Positions 8,291-17,075 of a stretch of DNA of 64,000 nt are shown piece by piece. Every line of letters starts with the position of its first letter. The stretch's first letter is position 1. The position numbers were made by a program, and so were the translations under genes. The notes beneath the pieces are model-generated. The model was given only the letters and a program-made list of their open reading frames with translations. It was not told the DNA's origin and searched no databases. The DNA is from Pseudomonas haemolytica (GTDB lineage Bacteria; Pseudomonadota; Gammaproteobacteria; Pseudomonadales; Pseudomonadaceae): assembly GCF_009659625.1 (NCBI RefSeq), contig NZ_VOIW01000001.1, positions 310,001 through 374,000 of the forward strand, given 5' to 3'.

Positions 8291-10468
8291 ATGACTCCCT
8301 TGCCTGCACCGCTGCGCTGGCTGCATTCCCTTGAGTGGCGCCGTGGTTTCTTCGACTGGGCACGTAGCGACGGCGTGACCTGGGTGTATATCTTCAAGGT
8401 GTTGGTCGCCGCATTCCTCACGCTGTGGCTGGCCATGCGCCTGGAACTGCCGCAACCGCGCACCGCGATGATCACCGTATTTATCGTGATGCAGCCCCAG
8501 AGCGGCCAGGTGTTCGCCAAGAGCTTCTATCGTTTCCTCGGCACCCTGGCGGGGTCGGCGGTGATGGTGCTGCTGATCGCCTTGTTTGCGCAGAACACTG
8601 AACTGTTCCTCGGCGCGCTGGCGATCTGGGTGGGCATTTGCACCGCTGGCGCCACGCGCAATCGTAACTTCCGCGCCTATGGCTTTGTGCTCGCCGGCTA
8701 CACCGCGGCGATGGTCGGCCTGCCGGCCCTGGCCCACCCGGACGGTGCCTTTATGGCGGCGGTGTGGCGGGTGCTGGAAATTTCCCTGGGGATTCTTTGC
8801 TCTACGCTGGTCAGCGCGGCGATCCTGCCGCAGACCTCCAGCGCCGCCATGCGTAACGCGCTCTACCAGCGCTTTGGCGTGTTCGCGCTGTTCGTCACCG
8901 ACGGCCTGCGTGGGCGCAGCCAGCGCGAGGCTTTCGAGGCCAGCAACGTGCGTTTTATCGCCGAAGCCGTGGGTCTGGAAGGGTTGCGCAGTGTCACCGT
9001 GTTCGAAGACCCGCACATGCGTCGGCGCAACGGCCGGCTCAGTCGCCTCAACAGCGAATTCATGAGCATCACCACGCGCTTCAACGCCCTGCACCAGTTG
9101 CTTGAACGCCTGCGTGCCGATGCGGCCGATCATGTGGTCGCAGCGATCAAACCCGGCCTGCAAGACTTGGCTGAAGTGCTCGACAGCTTCTCAGGCCGCG
9201 CCCTCACCAGCCCGGATGCCGCGCGCCTGGTCAACCAGATGAGCGCCTACAAGGACGGCCTGCCCGCCAAGGTGCGCAGCCTGCGGGCGAGCTTCCAGGT
9301 AGACGGCCCCACGGAAGCCGAGCAACTGGATTTCCATACCGCCTACGAGCTGCTGTACCGCTTCGTCGACGACCTTCACAACTACGCACAAACCCATGCT
9401 TCCCTGGCCGACCACCGCCACGCGCGGGAAGACTGGCACGAAGCCTATACGCCGAAAACCAACTGGCTGGCCTGCGCCGCCGCCGGTGTGCGGGCCTCGT
9501 TCATCCTCATCGTGCTGGGCAGTTACTGGGTGGCCACCGCCTGGCCCAGCGGCGCAACCATGACCTTGATTGCGGCGGCCACGGTGGGCCTTTCCGCCGC
9601 TTCGCCGAACCCCAAGCGCATGGCGTTCCAGATGGCCTGCGGCACCTTGATCGGCGCGTTGGTCGGCTTTGTCGAGATGTTCTTCGTGTTCCCCCGGATC
9701 GACGGCTTCCCGCTACTGTGCGTGATGCTCGCGCCGGTGATCATCTTCGGTGCCTTCCTCTCTTCCCGCCCCCGATACGCGGGTGTCGGCGTGGGTCTGT
9801 TGATCTTCTTCAGCACCGGCTCGGTGCCGGACAACCTCACGGTCTACAACCCCTACACCTTTATCAACGACTACATCGCCATGGTCATCGGCATGCTGGT
9901 GTGCGCGGCGGCGGGGGCGATCATCCTGCCGCCCAATAGTCGCTGGTTGTGGCGGCGCCTGGAGCAGGATCTGCGCGAGCAGGTGGTGTACGCGATCAGC
10001 GGCAAGCTCAAGGGGTTGGCGTCGAGTTTTGAAAGCCGCACCCGCGACCTGCTGCACCAGGCCTACGGCCTCGCGGTCGGCCAGCCGCAGGTGCAGCGCG
10101 ACTTGTTGCGCTGGATGTTCGTAGTGCTGGAAGTCGGCCACGCGATCATCGAGTTGCGCAAGGAGCAGGCGATCCTGCCGGTGCACCCGGCGTACGCCGA
10201 GTCCCAGCCGTGGCGCCAGGCAATCCGCGTGATGGGCCGCTCGCTGGTGCGGCTGTTCCTGCAACCCAGCGCCAGCAACCTGGAGCGCGGCCTGATCGCC
10301 GTCGACCATGCGATCAGCCGCGTGCAGGCCACCGATGAACCCTTCGCCCCGCACTTCGATACCTCGGCCCTGCGCCGGGTGAAGAGCTACCTGCACTTTA
10401 TCCGCACCTCGCTGCTCGACCCGCAATCGCCCCTGGCGGCCCTCAAAGGAGCCCCGCATGCCTCGTGA
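8291..10468 (+). CDS. FUSC-family inner-membrane exporter (AaeB-like)
   Basis: A 725-residue inner-membrane protein of the fusaric-acid resistance/AaeB family. It has two clusters of about five or six membrane helices (about residues 30-175 and 395-555), each followed by a cytoplasmic segment. This is the pseudo-duplicated layout of the family. 'FLTLWLAMRLELPQPRTAMIT' in the first cluster is highly typical. It probably exports aromatic carboxylic acids or similar toxic weak acids together with the adjacent adaptor and outer-membrane channel. AGGA precedes the ATG. Its 3' end overlaps the start of the DUF1656 gene by 11 bases. Confidence 0.88.
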   Translation: MTPLPAPLRWLHSLEWRRGFFDWARSDGVTWVYIFKVLVAAFLTLWLAMRLELPQPRTAMITVFIVMQPQSGQVFAKSFYRFLGTLAGSAVMVLLIALFAQNTELFLGALAIWVGICTAGATRNRNFRAYGFVLAGYTAAMVGLPALAHPDGAFMAAVWRVLEISLGILCSTLVSAAILPQTSSAAMRNALYQRFGVFALFVTDGLRGRSQREAFEASNVRFIAEAVGLEGLRSVTVFEDPHMRRRNGRLSRLNSEFMSITTRFNALHQLLERLRADAADHVVAAIKPGLQDLAEVLDSFSGRALTSPDAARLVNQMSAYKDGLPAKVRSLRASFQVDGPTEAEQLDFHTAYELLYRFVDDLHNYAQTHASLADHRHAREDWHEAYTPKTNWLACAAAGVRASFILIVLGSYWVATAWPSGATMTLIAAATVGLSAASPNPKRMAFQMACGTLIGALVGFVEMFFVFPRIDGFPLLCVMLAPVIIFGAFLSSRPRYAGVGVGLLIFFSTGSVPDNLTVYNPYTFINDYIAMVIGMLVCAAAGAIILPPNSRWLWRRLEQDLREQVVYAISGKLKGLASSFESRTRDLLHQAYGLAVGQPQVQRDLLRWMFVVLEVGHAIIELRKEQAILPVHPAYAESQPWRQAIRVMGRSLVRLFLQPSASNLERGLIAVDHAISRVQATDEPFAPHFDTSALRRVKSYLHFIRTSLLDPQSPLAALKGAPHAS

Positions 10469-10658
10469 AATCGCATTCCACGGCGTCTATATGCCGACCA
10501 TGACCCTGATGTTCCTGATCGCGGCGGGGCTGGCCTGGGCGGTTGATCGCTTCCTGGCCGGGTTCGACCTGTACCGTTTTTTCTGGCATCCGGCGTTACT
10601 GCGCCTGAGCCTGTTCGCTTGCCTGTTCGGCGCCCTGGCGCTGACCGTCTACCGTTGA
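10458..10658 (+). CDS. DUF1656 small membrane protein (AaeX-like)
   Basis: A 66-residue protein with two hydrophobic segments, 'TLMFLIAAGLAWAVD' and 'LSLFACLFGALALTVY', matching the DUF1656/AaeX family found in FUSC efflux operons. It starts inside the last codons of the pump gene (AAAGGAG just upstream of the ATG) and ends ten bases before the adaptor gene. It is probably an accessory membrane subunit. No biochemical role is established for the family. Confidence 0.85.
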   Translation: MPREIAFHGVYMPTMTLMFLIAAGLAWAVDRFLAGFDLYRFFWHPALLRLSLFACLFGALALTVYR

Positions 10659-10668
10659 GAATGCCCCG

Positions 10669-11529
10669 ATGAAAAAGTTTTTCAGCCTGCTCGCGACCTT
10701 GCTCGTACTGGCTTTGGCGATCTGGATTGGCCGCACGTTGTGGGTGCACTACATGCAAACGCCGTGGACCCGCGACGGCCGCGTACGCGCTGACATCATC
10801 AACGTCGCCGCCGACGTTACAGGCGAAGTGGTCGACGTGCCGGTGCGCGATAACCAGTTGGTGAAAAAAGGCGACCTGCTGATGCAGATCGACCCCGAGC
10901 ACTACCGCATCGCGGTGAAACAGGCGCAATCGCTGGTGGCTTCACGCAAGGCCACCTGGGAAATGCGCAAGGTCAACGCCCACCGCCGCGCCGACCTCGA
11001 CGCCCTGGTGATCTCCAAGGAAAACCGTGACGACGCCAGCAACATCGCCGACTCGGCCCTGGCCGATTACCAGCATGCGCTGGCGCAACTGGAAGCCGCC
11101 GAACTCAACTTGAAACGCACGCAAGTGCTGGCGGCAGTGGACGGCTACGTCACCAACCTCAACGTGCATCGCGGTGACTACGCGCGCATCGGCGAAGCCA
11201 AGATGGCCGTGGTCGATATGAACTCGTTCTGGGTGTATGGCTTCTTCGAAGAGACCAAGCTGCCCCACGTCAAAGTCGGTGATAAAGCCGATATGCAATT
11301 GATGAGTGGCGAGACACTCAAGGGCCACGTGGAAAGCATCTCGCGCGGTATCTACGACCGCGACAACCCCGAGAGCCGCGAGCTGATCGCCGACGTGAAC
11401 CCGACGTTCAACTGGGTGAGGCTGGCCCAGCGCGTGCCGGTGCGCATTCATATCGATGAAGTGCCGGAAGGGGTGTTGTTGGCGGCAGGGATTACCTGCA
11501 CCGTTATCGTCAACCCAACACAAAACTGA
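10669..11529 (+). CDS. HlyD/EmrA-type membrane fusion protein (AaeA-like)
   Basis: A 286-residue periplasmic adaptor with an N-terminal membrane anchor (about residues 5-25). The first biotinyl-lipoyl half, 'VDVPVRDNQLVKKGDLLMQID', is followed by a helical hairpin at about 80-150. The second lipoyl half is 'VLAAVDGYVTNLNVHRGDYA', followed by a beta-barrel. This matches E. coli AaeA in length and order. It is the last gene of the four-gene operon and links the FUSC pump to the outer-membrane lipoprotein. A single REP-like arm starts just after the stop (about 11531). Confidence 0.88.
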   Translation: MKKFFSLLATLLVLALAIWIGRTLWVHYMQTPWTRDGRVRADIINVAADVTGEVVDVPVRDNQLVKKGDLLMQIDPEHYRIAVKQAQSLVASRKATWEMRKVNAHRRADLDALVISKENRDDASNIADSALADYQHALAQLEAAELNLKRTQVLAAVDGYVTNLNVHRGDYARIGEAKMAVVDMNSFWVYGFFEETKLPHVKVGDKADMQLMSGETLKGHVESISRGIYDRDNPESRELIADVNPTFNWVRLAQRVPVRIHIDEVPEGVLLAAGITCTVIVNPTQN

Positions 11530-11558
11530 AATGTGGGAGGGGCGGATTGGGCACCGCC

Positions 11559-12014
11559 TCAGGTTTGTGTGTTGGCTCTGATTTTCCGTCGACGCTTGAC
11601 CCGCAGCATGCCGACGAAGCGGCGGTGGTTTCTTGTATTGAGGATCAGCAGGCAGAACAGCGATTGAAACAATGGAAATACTGCAAACATAGTCACTGGG
11701 TTGTTTCCCAAGTAGCCTGCCGAAAGCAAGGCGTTCAGGGCCGCGACGCCTACAAGCAGTGGAGGCCCCGAACGAAACCCTGCCGCCACTAAGGCCAGGC
11801 CAATGCACATTGCCAGTAGCAGAGCCATGCCCGCCACGATCGCATATTCGCCAGGGAGATAATTTATTCGGGCGTAATACGACAGGCTATGTGACAGGTT
11901 GCCTGAAATGCTGACTAAGTTCATTGATACCCCCATACCCACCGTGAATGCAAAACGTCGTGTGTAACGACTTAACGTTCGGGGGGCCTGCAGGGTATCG
12001 ATGTCATTGTTCAT
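11559..12014 (-). CDS. Small multi-spanning membrane protein, unknown function
   Basis: A 151-residue protein beginning MNNDIDTLQ. It has three or four hydrophobic stretches (roughly residues 20-45, 58-80, 82-100 and 108-125) and an Arg/Lys-rich tail 'RVKRRRKIRA'. ATG 12014 is preceded by GAAGAG at a suitable distance and overlaps the 3' end of the upstream gene by 11 bases; an ATG at 12032 is a weaker alternative. I do not recognise a family. The overlap implies translational coupling with the upstream gene, as is common for toxin-immunity or other obligate pairs, but this is only an inference. Confidence 0.65.
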   Translation of the reverse strand: MNNDIDTLQAPRTLSRYTRRFAFTVGMGVSMNLVSISGNLSHSLSYYARINYLPGEYAIVAGMALLLAMCIGLALVAAGFRSGPPLLVGVAALNALLSAGYLGNNPVTMFAVFPLFQSLFCLLILNTRNHRRFVGMLRVKRRRKIRANTQT

Positions 12015-12930
12015 GGCTGTTGAACTCTTCATAGATGCCGATAAGGATAGGGTTGATATTCCCGGACAGTCCGCTGCCAGTAATCGCCAGAGCGGCACCT
12101 ACCTGATCGGAGAGTTGAGTGAGAAGGTCTTGGCGTAACCGGGTATTGCTGAAGCGTTTGGGGAGTGTTCCGGCCAGCTGCTTTAACCGAATCATTTCGC
12201 GAGGATGACGAGGGTTTTGCAGGCGTAGTACTTCGTTTGTCAGCTTTGCGCGCTCCTGGCGACTCATGTGCCTCAAGATGTCGGTCAGGTTGCGGCCGGT
12301 CGTATTTTTGATCGTCATGACGGTCTTTACCGTAACAAACGTCGTGCTGCCCGCGCCCACCAGCGAAATGCCGTCCAGGGCTACGGTCATTGCCTGATAC
12401 CAACTATGGCTGTCGTAATAATCGTTGTCAGACGGATTGGTTAGTTCTTTGTAGGTTCGCCATAGGCCGTTGCCACATTGCAAAGCACTGGCGGCTGCAG
12501 CTGTATAAGCAATGTAAGTAACTGCAAGGCTGGAACCTGCACTGAGGGGCGCTGACGCGATGCCTGCCTTGGCAACAATAATCCCAATCACCGCCCCACC
12601 GCATGCTACGGCCATTCCCGCGGCTTCGCGCCATATCTGCGACTCGCGTGGCGAGTTTGCCACCCAATGCGCGTACTCATCAGCAGTCATCATTGGGCCT
12701 GTCACTTCTCGCAGAATCACCCGCTTAGGCTTGATACTGCACGACGGCACAAACTCACGCAGCACCGTCACCTGATAATCACTGCCGATATGCACTACGC
12801 CGGCGCCGACGATGGCCGGGTCGGCGTCAATGGTTCGATAGAGTTTGGGCAGGTCCAGCAGATTGATTAGCCGCTGGCGAGTCGTGGTGTGCGCATCAGG
12901 CACACCGCTTCGCAGGAAAGCGCTTGGCAT
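12004..12930 (-). CDS. Conserved Pseudomonas protein of unknown function
   Basis: A 308-residue protein. The N-terminal part (1-95) is soluble and contains 'VTVLREFVPSCS'. Residues of about 100-150 are very hydrophobic and Ala/Gly-rich ('GGAVIGIIVAKAGIASAP'). They are followed by 'GNGLWRTYKELTNPSDNDYY' and an amphipathic C-terminal half. I recall similar proteins in other Pseudomonas that are often labelled 'NAD synthetase', but no ATP-pyrophosphatase motif (SGGxDS) is present, so that label is not supported. The Ala/Gly membrane segment resembles those in toxin tips. It is followed by an overlapping small membrane-protein gene. AGGTGA precedes the ATG. Confidence 0.65.
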   Translation of the reverse strand: MPSAFLRSGVPDAHTTTRQRLINLLDLPKLYRTIDADPAIVGAGVVHIGSDYQVTVLREFVPSCSIKPKRVILREVTGPMMTADEYAHWVANSPRESQIWREAAGMAVACGGAVIGIIVAKAGIASAPLSAGSSLAVTYIAYTAAAASALQCGNGLWRTYKELTNPSDNDYYDSHSWYQAMTVALDGISLVGAGSTTFVTVKTVMTIKNTTGRNLTDILRHMSRQERAKLTNEVLRLQNPRHPREMIRLKQLAGTLPKRFSNTRLRQDLLTQLSDQVGAALAITGSGLSGNINPILIGIYEEFNSHEQ

Positions 12931-13035
12931 CCTTTCACCTGTGATTAGACAGAGGTGAGAGAGCCTGGGGATAGCTTCCTCGTAATGATGTCAGGCCATT
13001 CGCTGTTTTCTGTAGGATCTGGCCGAACGGTTATT

Positions 13036-13437
13036 TCATGGCGCTACATAAGTTTCATGCAAGTGCCGCCACAACAGCGCACCACTGGCCTGCTTCTCGA
13101 ACACTACCGTGGCCCGTCGATCCGTCTGCGTACCGCTGTCATCCACCTGATGTTCGCGATAAGTCACCGTGGCCCCCCGTGCATGCCGGTCAATCCCGGT
13201 CATTTCACTCAAGGTGATTTTCAATCCCGGACGCATCCCACCCAGGCGGGTGAACAACGCATTGACCCCGGCCGTATTGACCCGTGTGCCCGTGGCGGGC
13301 GCGATCATGCTGAACTCGGGTGAGAAGCGCGCCAGCAGATTTTGCAGCGTGCCCTCAGGCGCAACGCCGGCAAACCATTGCTCGATCTCGACGTGGGTCT
13401 GGATCACTTCTTCAAAAAAATCGCTGTAGTCAATCAT
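13036..13437 (-). CDS. NTF2-like / DUF4440-type protein
   Basis: A 133-residue protein with the look of the SnoaL/NTF2-like fold: an N-terminal helix 'FFEEVIQTHVEIEQWFAG', a short 'LLARFSPEFSMI' and alternating strands ending in 'WRHLHETYV'. Such proteins are cone-shaped ligand-binding or enzyme folds of varied function. The start overlaps the end of the MFS gene by eight bases, so both are probably co-transcribed and translationally coupled. The substrate is unknown. Confidence 0.65.
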   Translation of the reverse strand: MIDYSDFFEEVIQTHVEIEQWFAGVAPEGTLQNLLARFSPEFSMIAPATGTRVNTAGVNALFTRLGGMRPGLKITLSEMTGIDRHARGATVTYREHQVDDSGTQTDRRATVVFEKQASGALLWRHLHETYVAP

Positions 13438-14617
13438 GGTTGGGCTCGCTGGAAGGGTGAAGCAGTGTGCGTACCCTGGACGTATCCAGGCGCAGCACTG
13501 CGAAAAGCGGCAACAGGGTCAAGGCTGCCGCCATCGTGAAGGTTATGGCATAGGAATCCAAGGCCGACAGCACCGCGCTGAGTACGGCGGCGCCCACGCA
13601 GAAACTCACTTGGCGGTTGATATTCCACAAGGCGCTGGCGTGGCCCATGCGGTCGGCGGGGATATCCAGGAAAGCCAGGGTCTGCGCGGTGCTGCTGCAC
13701 AGGCTGCCGCCCAGGCCCATCAAGACGTAGGCCGCAATGATCATGGCCGGCTCGTTGAGCAACAAGATGCCGCCGCATTGCAGCACCATGCCCGCCAGCA
13801 GCAAAGGTTTTGGGCCGCAGCGATTGAAGAGTTTTTTGCTCAGGTAAATTGCTACTGCCGAGGCCAGCGCCCACGGCAGCATCAACGCGCCGGTTTGGGT
13901 GGCGTCATACCCCAGGCCGCGCACATAAAGGATGGCGATCAGGCTGGTGCCGATAAATACCCCGGGAATGCACAGGTAGACCAACATCGCCACGCGTAGC
14001 ATCGGGCTGGCGGCCTGTTTGAAAATGCTGCCCAGGTCCAGGCGCGGGCGCTCGCTTTCAGGCACATCGGGTTTTATCCACAGCAATGCCAGCAGCAAGG
14101 GCACCAAGGCCAGTGGCAGATTGGCGTAGAAGATCCAGCGCCAGGACACGCTGTCGACAATCACCCCGCCCAACGCCGGGGACAGCGCCGGCACCAGCAA
14201 CGCCACTGACATCACCCGCGCCGTCAACTGGCTGCGCTCGGCCGCTGGAAAGTGCCGGTAAGCCATGGCTTGCCCTACGGGAATCAGCAGGCCGCCACCG
14301 AGCCCTTGTACGGCACGCCAGCCAATCAACGCGTCGATGGAGCCAGCCTGGCCCACCATCACAGAGGCGCCGGCGAACAGCAGCAAGCTGGTGGCGATCA
14401 GCGTGCGCTCGCCCATGATTGCCGCCAGCCACACACTCAACGGAATGATGAGGGTCAGCCCAAGCATGTAGGCATTGCTGATCCACGCCAGTTGCGTGAC
14501 CGAGGCGTGCAGTTCGCGTGCGATATCCGGGTAGGCGACGGTGGCGACAAACATGTTCACCAGGTCCAGGGCAAAGCCCAGTAAAAAGATCCAGGCGACT
14601 TTCGAGCGGTAGGTCAT
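13430..14617 (-). CDS. MFS drug-efflux transporter
   Basis: A 395-residue inner-membrane transporter of the major facilitator superfamily with about 12 predicted helices. Visible family motifs are 'LGLTLIIPLSVWLAAIMGER' (the A-motif region) and 'VPALSPALGGVIVDSVSWRW' (motif C of drug/H+ antiporters), which indicates proton-coupled export. It is divergent from a LysR gene at 14729, and a perfect inverted repeat lies in the 111-base gap. It is followed by an overlapping NTF2-like gene. The substrate is unknown. Confidence 0.85.
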   Translation of the reverse strand: MTYRSKVAWIFLLGFALDLVNMFVATVAYPDIARELHASVTQLAWISNAYMLGLTLIIPLSVWLAAIMGERTLIATSLLLFAGASVMVGQAGSIDALIGWRAVQGLGGGLLIPVGQAMAYRHFPAAERSQLTARVMSVALLVPALSPALGGVIVDSVSWRWIFYANLPLALVPLLLALLWIKPDVPESERPRLDLGSIFKQAASPMLRVAMLVYLCIPGVFIGTSLIAILYVRGLGYDATQTGALMLPWALASAVAIYLSKKLFNRCGPKPLLLAGMVLQCGGILLLNEPAMIIAAYVLMGLGGSLCSSTAQTLAFLDIPADRMGHASALWNINRQVSFCVGAAVLSAVLSALDSYAITFTMAAALTLLPLFAVLRLDTSRVRTLLHPSSEPNHD

Positions 14618-14691
14618 GAACGCGATCCTGCGAGTGAAGCGGGCAGGGTAGGCCGCACGCAGGGTTTGGGATACACCGGTTTGCCTGCTAG

Positions 14692-14714
14692 TTTGTCAAA
14701 AATATTTTGACAAA
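14692..14714. promoter_or_regulatory. Perfect palindrome, likely LysR operator
   Basis: The arms TTTGTCAAAA and TTTTGACAAA are exact inverse complements separated by three bases (ATA). The site contains the T-N11-A core of LysR-type operators. It sits 15 bases before the LysR ATG and about 75 bases before the divergent MFS start, so one regulator bound here could control both directions. Confidence 0.7.
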
Positions 14715-14728
14715 AGGGGGCGTGATTG

Positions 14729-15586
14729 ATGGTCAGCCTGGACCGATTCGACACTTTCAAGGCCGTAGTCGAGGCCGGCTCGCTCACCGCCGCGGCGGAT
14801 CTACTCGGCCAGACCCGGGCCGTTGTCAGCTTCAACCTCAAGCGCCTGGAGGCAGAACTGGGCGTCACCCTGCTGACCCGCAACACCCGCCAACTGGCGC
14901 TGACCGATGCTGGCGAACGCTTTTACCTGCGCTGCACGCGCATGTTGGAAGAGGCCCAGTTGGCGGTGGAAGAGGCCCGCTCGGAACATGCCCAGCTCAA
15001 AGGCACCCTGCGCATCACCACCACCGTGGAATATGCGTTGGCAGTGGTTGCCCCAGCGGTGGAAGCCTTCCGTCGCCTGCACCCGGACCTGCATATCCAC
15101 TTATCCACATCCTCCACTCACGCCGATTTGATTTCCGAGCGTTTTGACGTGGCAATTCGTTTGGGGCGCTTGATGGACTCCAGTCACCGCGCCGTGCAGT
15201 TGTCGACGTTCGATGTGTTCGCCATTGCGGCACCGCAGTTTGCCGGGGTTCAAACCCTGGATGAGTTGGACCAGGTGCCCAGGCTGGGCCATGGCCGCTT
15301 GACCGAGTTGAGCGTGACCGACCCGGCAGGCAATGAACATCAATACCGCGCCGGCCCGGCAGCGTTGGTGGCCGACAGTGCGGCGGTGCTCCAAGCGTTT
15401 GCCGTGCGCGGCCACGGTGTAGCGATTTTGCCGCAATGGCTGGTGCAGGAGGATCTGGATGCTGGAAGGTTGGTGCGCTTGTTGGCGGACCATCGCTTCG
15501 CGCCCCAGGGCATCTATGCGATGTATCCGGACACCCGGCATTTGCCGCTGAAGGTGCGGGCGTTTATTGATTTTATGAAGGGTTAG
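14729..15586 (+). CDS. LysR-family regulator divergent from MFS pump
   Basis: A 285-residue LysR-type regulator beginning MVSLDRF. The helix-turn-helix is 'AGSLTAAADLLGQTRAVVS' and the wing is 'LLTRNTRQLALTDAGE'. The effector domain follows from about residue 85. ATG 14729 is chosen because a G-rich ribosome-binding site lies eight bases upstream; a TTG one codon earlier is also open. It probably represses or activates the divergent MFS gene through the palindrome between them. Its 3' end overlaps the convergent SDR gene by four bases. Confidence 0.87.
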   Translation: MVSLDRFDTFKAVVEAGSLTAAADLLGQTRAVVSFNLKRLEAELGVTLLTRNTRQLALTDAGERFYLRCTRMLEEAQLAVEEARSEHAQLKGTLRITTTVEYALAVVAPAVEAFRRLHPDLHIHLSTSSTHADLISERFDVAIRLGRLMDSSHRAVQLSTFDVFAIAAPQFAGVQTLDELDQVPRLGHGRLTELSVTDPAGNEHQYRAGPAALVADSAAVLQAFAVRGHGVAILPQWLVQEDLDAGRLVRLLADHRFAPQGIYAMYPDTRHLPLKVRAFIDFMKG

Positions 15587-16395
15587 AGCCTGCCGCCCAA
15601 GCCAAAGCGCTTCTTCAACACCCACTCCAACAACCCGTTGGGCAACAGTGCCGCCATCAATGGCAACGCCCGGCTGCCATTGCCCGCGCGCAGCAAGCGC
15701 GGTGGCTGCGCTTGTTGCACGGCCTTGAGCACAGCCGCCGCAAACTCAGTGGCTGGGGTTGGCTTGTCCTGGGAGGCCTGGCTGCGCGCACGAATGCCCT
15801 CGCGCAGCGGCCACCATGGCGATTTTTCGTTGATCAACAATTCGGCCTGGGCTCCGGCGTTCTTCGCAAAGCTGGTATTGATCGCACCGGGCTGGACTTC
15901 CATCACGCGCACGCCAAACGGTGCCAGCTCCATGCGCAGGGCATCGCTCAAGGCATGTACGGCAGCTTTGGACGCGCAGTAAGCGCCGGCGAACGGTGTG
16001 ACCAGCACCCCGGAAACGCTGCCGATATTCACCACCAGGCCCTTGCTGCGACGCAAGGCGGGAAACAGCGCCTGGGTCACGCCGACGATGGAAAACACAT
16101 TGGTTTCGAACTGGCGCTGCATCGCCTCGGTGCCGCCGTCGAGCAACGGGCCCATGGCGCCGTAGCCGGCGTTGTTGACCAGCACATCCAGCTCGCCCAA
16201 CTGCTCGGCCAAGTGCTGCAAGGCGGCGCTGTCGTTGACATCCAACTGCACGGCGTTAAAGCCGGCGGCGGCGAGAGCGGCAACGTCATCGGGTTGGCGG
16301 GCGCTGGCCCACACCTCGAAACCGGCGGCTTTGAAGGCGTCGGCGAGGGCGCGGCCGATACCGCTGGAGCAACCGGTGATCAGTACGTTGGGCAT
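15583..16395 (-). CDS. Short-chain dehydrogenase/reductase
   Basis: A 270-residue classical SDR. The nucleotide-binding motif TGxxxGIG is at residues 7-14, NNAG at 74-77, and the catalytic Ser126, Tyr139 and Lys143 (YCASK) are all present, so an active NAD(P)-dependent oxidoreductase is expected. The C-terminal 'LMAALLPNGLLEWVLKKRFG' is typical of SDRs annotated as ketoreductase or retinol-dehydrogenase-like. The substrate is unknown. The gene for a small membrane protein lies 14 bases upstream, so the two are probably co-transcribed. Confidence 0.87.
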   Translation of the reverse strand: MPNVLITGCSSGIGRALADAFKAAGFEVWASARQPDDVAALAAAGFNAVQLDVNDSAALQHLAEQLGELDVLVNNAGYGAMGPLLDGGTEAMQRQFETNVFSIVGVTQALFPALRRSKGLVVNIGSVSGVLVTPFAGAYCASKAAVHALSDALRMELAPFGVRVMEVQPGAINTSFAKNAGAQAELLINEKSPWWPLREGIRARSQASQDKPTPATEFAAAVLKAVQQAQPPRLLRAGNGSRALPLMAALLPNGLLEWVLKKRFGLGGRL

Positions 16396-16409
16396 GCATC
16401 ATTCCTTTG

Positions 16410-16874
16410 TCAGTCCGAGAAACTGCCTTGCAGGTGCTCGGCGCGAAATTCCAGGGTTTGCGGGCGATAGCCGGGGCGCAGCGGCGGTGCGGGCAGGCAA
16501 TCGTCCCAGGTGGCACCGGCCTGCAATTCGCCGGGGCCGCGATAGCGTGGGGCGGCGTAGACGTTGTCAGCCAGGTTGACCGTGTCGCCCGGCGCATAGG
16601 CGGCGACGCGCCAGCGCAGTTCGGTCAGCGGTACGTCGTTGCCGTTGTTCAGGGTCAGTTTTAAAGGACGGTCGGCCGGGCATTCCAGCGGGGCATAGGT
16701 GATTCGCAGCTCGAGGCGGGCCAATTGCGCGGCTTCGCGGTTGTCCAGCCATACCACCCAGACGGCGACGAAACCCAGGCCGACGGCCGCTGCCAGTGAC
16801 ACCGGCAGCGCCTTGGCCGGGTAGCGCAGCAGCAGGATCAGCCAGGTGATGATCAGGAGAACGCCGAAGAACAT
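16410..16874 (-). CDS. Hypothetical membrane-anchored protein
   Basis: A 154-residue protein with two N-terminal membrane helices ('VLLIITWLILLLRYP' and 'VGLGFVAVWVVWL') followed by an extracytoplasmic domain with a Cys pair, one in 'APLECPADRP' and one in 'DDCLPAPP'. It reads 'LKLTLNNGNDVPLTELRWRV', suggesting an immunoglobulin-like beta fold. ATG 16874 is preceded by GAGGTG at six bases, which favours it over the GTG three codons upstream. The family is not recognised. It lies upstream of the SDR gene in the same orientation. Confidence 0.65.
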   Translation of the reverse strand: MFFGVLLIITWLILLLRYPAKALPVSLAAAVGLGFVAVWVVWLDNREAAQLARLELRITYAPLECPADRPLKLTLNNGNDVPLTELRWRVAAYAPGDTVNLADNVYAAPRYRGPGELQAGATWDDCLPAPPLRPGYRPQTLEFRAEHLQGSFSD

Positions 16875-16963
16875 GGAGACCACCTCAAATAGGGAACGAG
16901 CATCCTAACTTAAGCGTAGGTGGGATTGGTTACCTTGAAAGGTGTGTTGGTTGGGCTGACGCC

Positions 16964-17047
16964 ATCGGGAGCAAGCCCCCTCCCACATTTGGCCAGGGTG
17001 CATCCTCGGAATAAGGTCAAACTGTGGGAGGGGGCTTGCTCCCGATG
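16964..17047. repeat. REPIN
   Basis: Two inverted REP arms (ATCGGGAGCAAGCCCCC... at 16964 and ...GGGGGCTTGCTCCCGAT at 17023-17046) in the opposite relative orientation to the REPIN at 4434. It lies between the hypothetical membrane protein and the algA terminator. Confidence 0.9.
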
Positions 17048-17075
17048 AGGGCCTGACAGGCACCACCAATCCCAA

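Noticed and set aside
7162..8520. 452-codon minus-strand frame across the efflux lipoprotein and FUSC gene start
   Set aside because: Crosses two real genes on the other strand and shows no domain.
11531..11550. Terminator after the efflux operon
   Set aside because: Only a single REP-like arm is present, and it does not form a clear stem followed by a T run; no call made.
12004..12930. NAD synthetase label for the 308-residue protein
   Set aside because: No SGGxDS ATP-pyrophosphatase loop or other NadE motif is present; the hydrophobic centre is incompatible with that enzyme.
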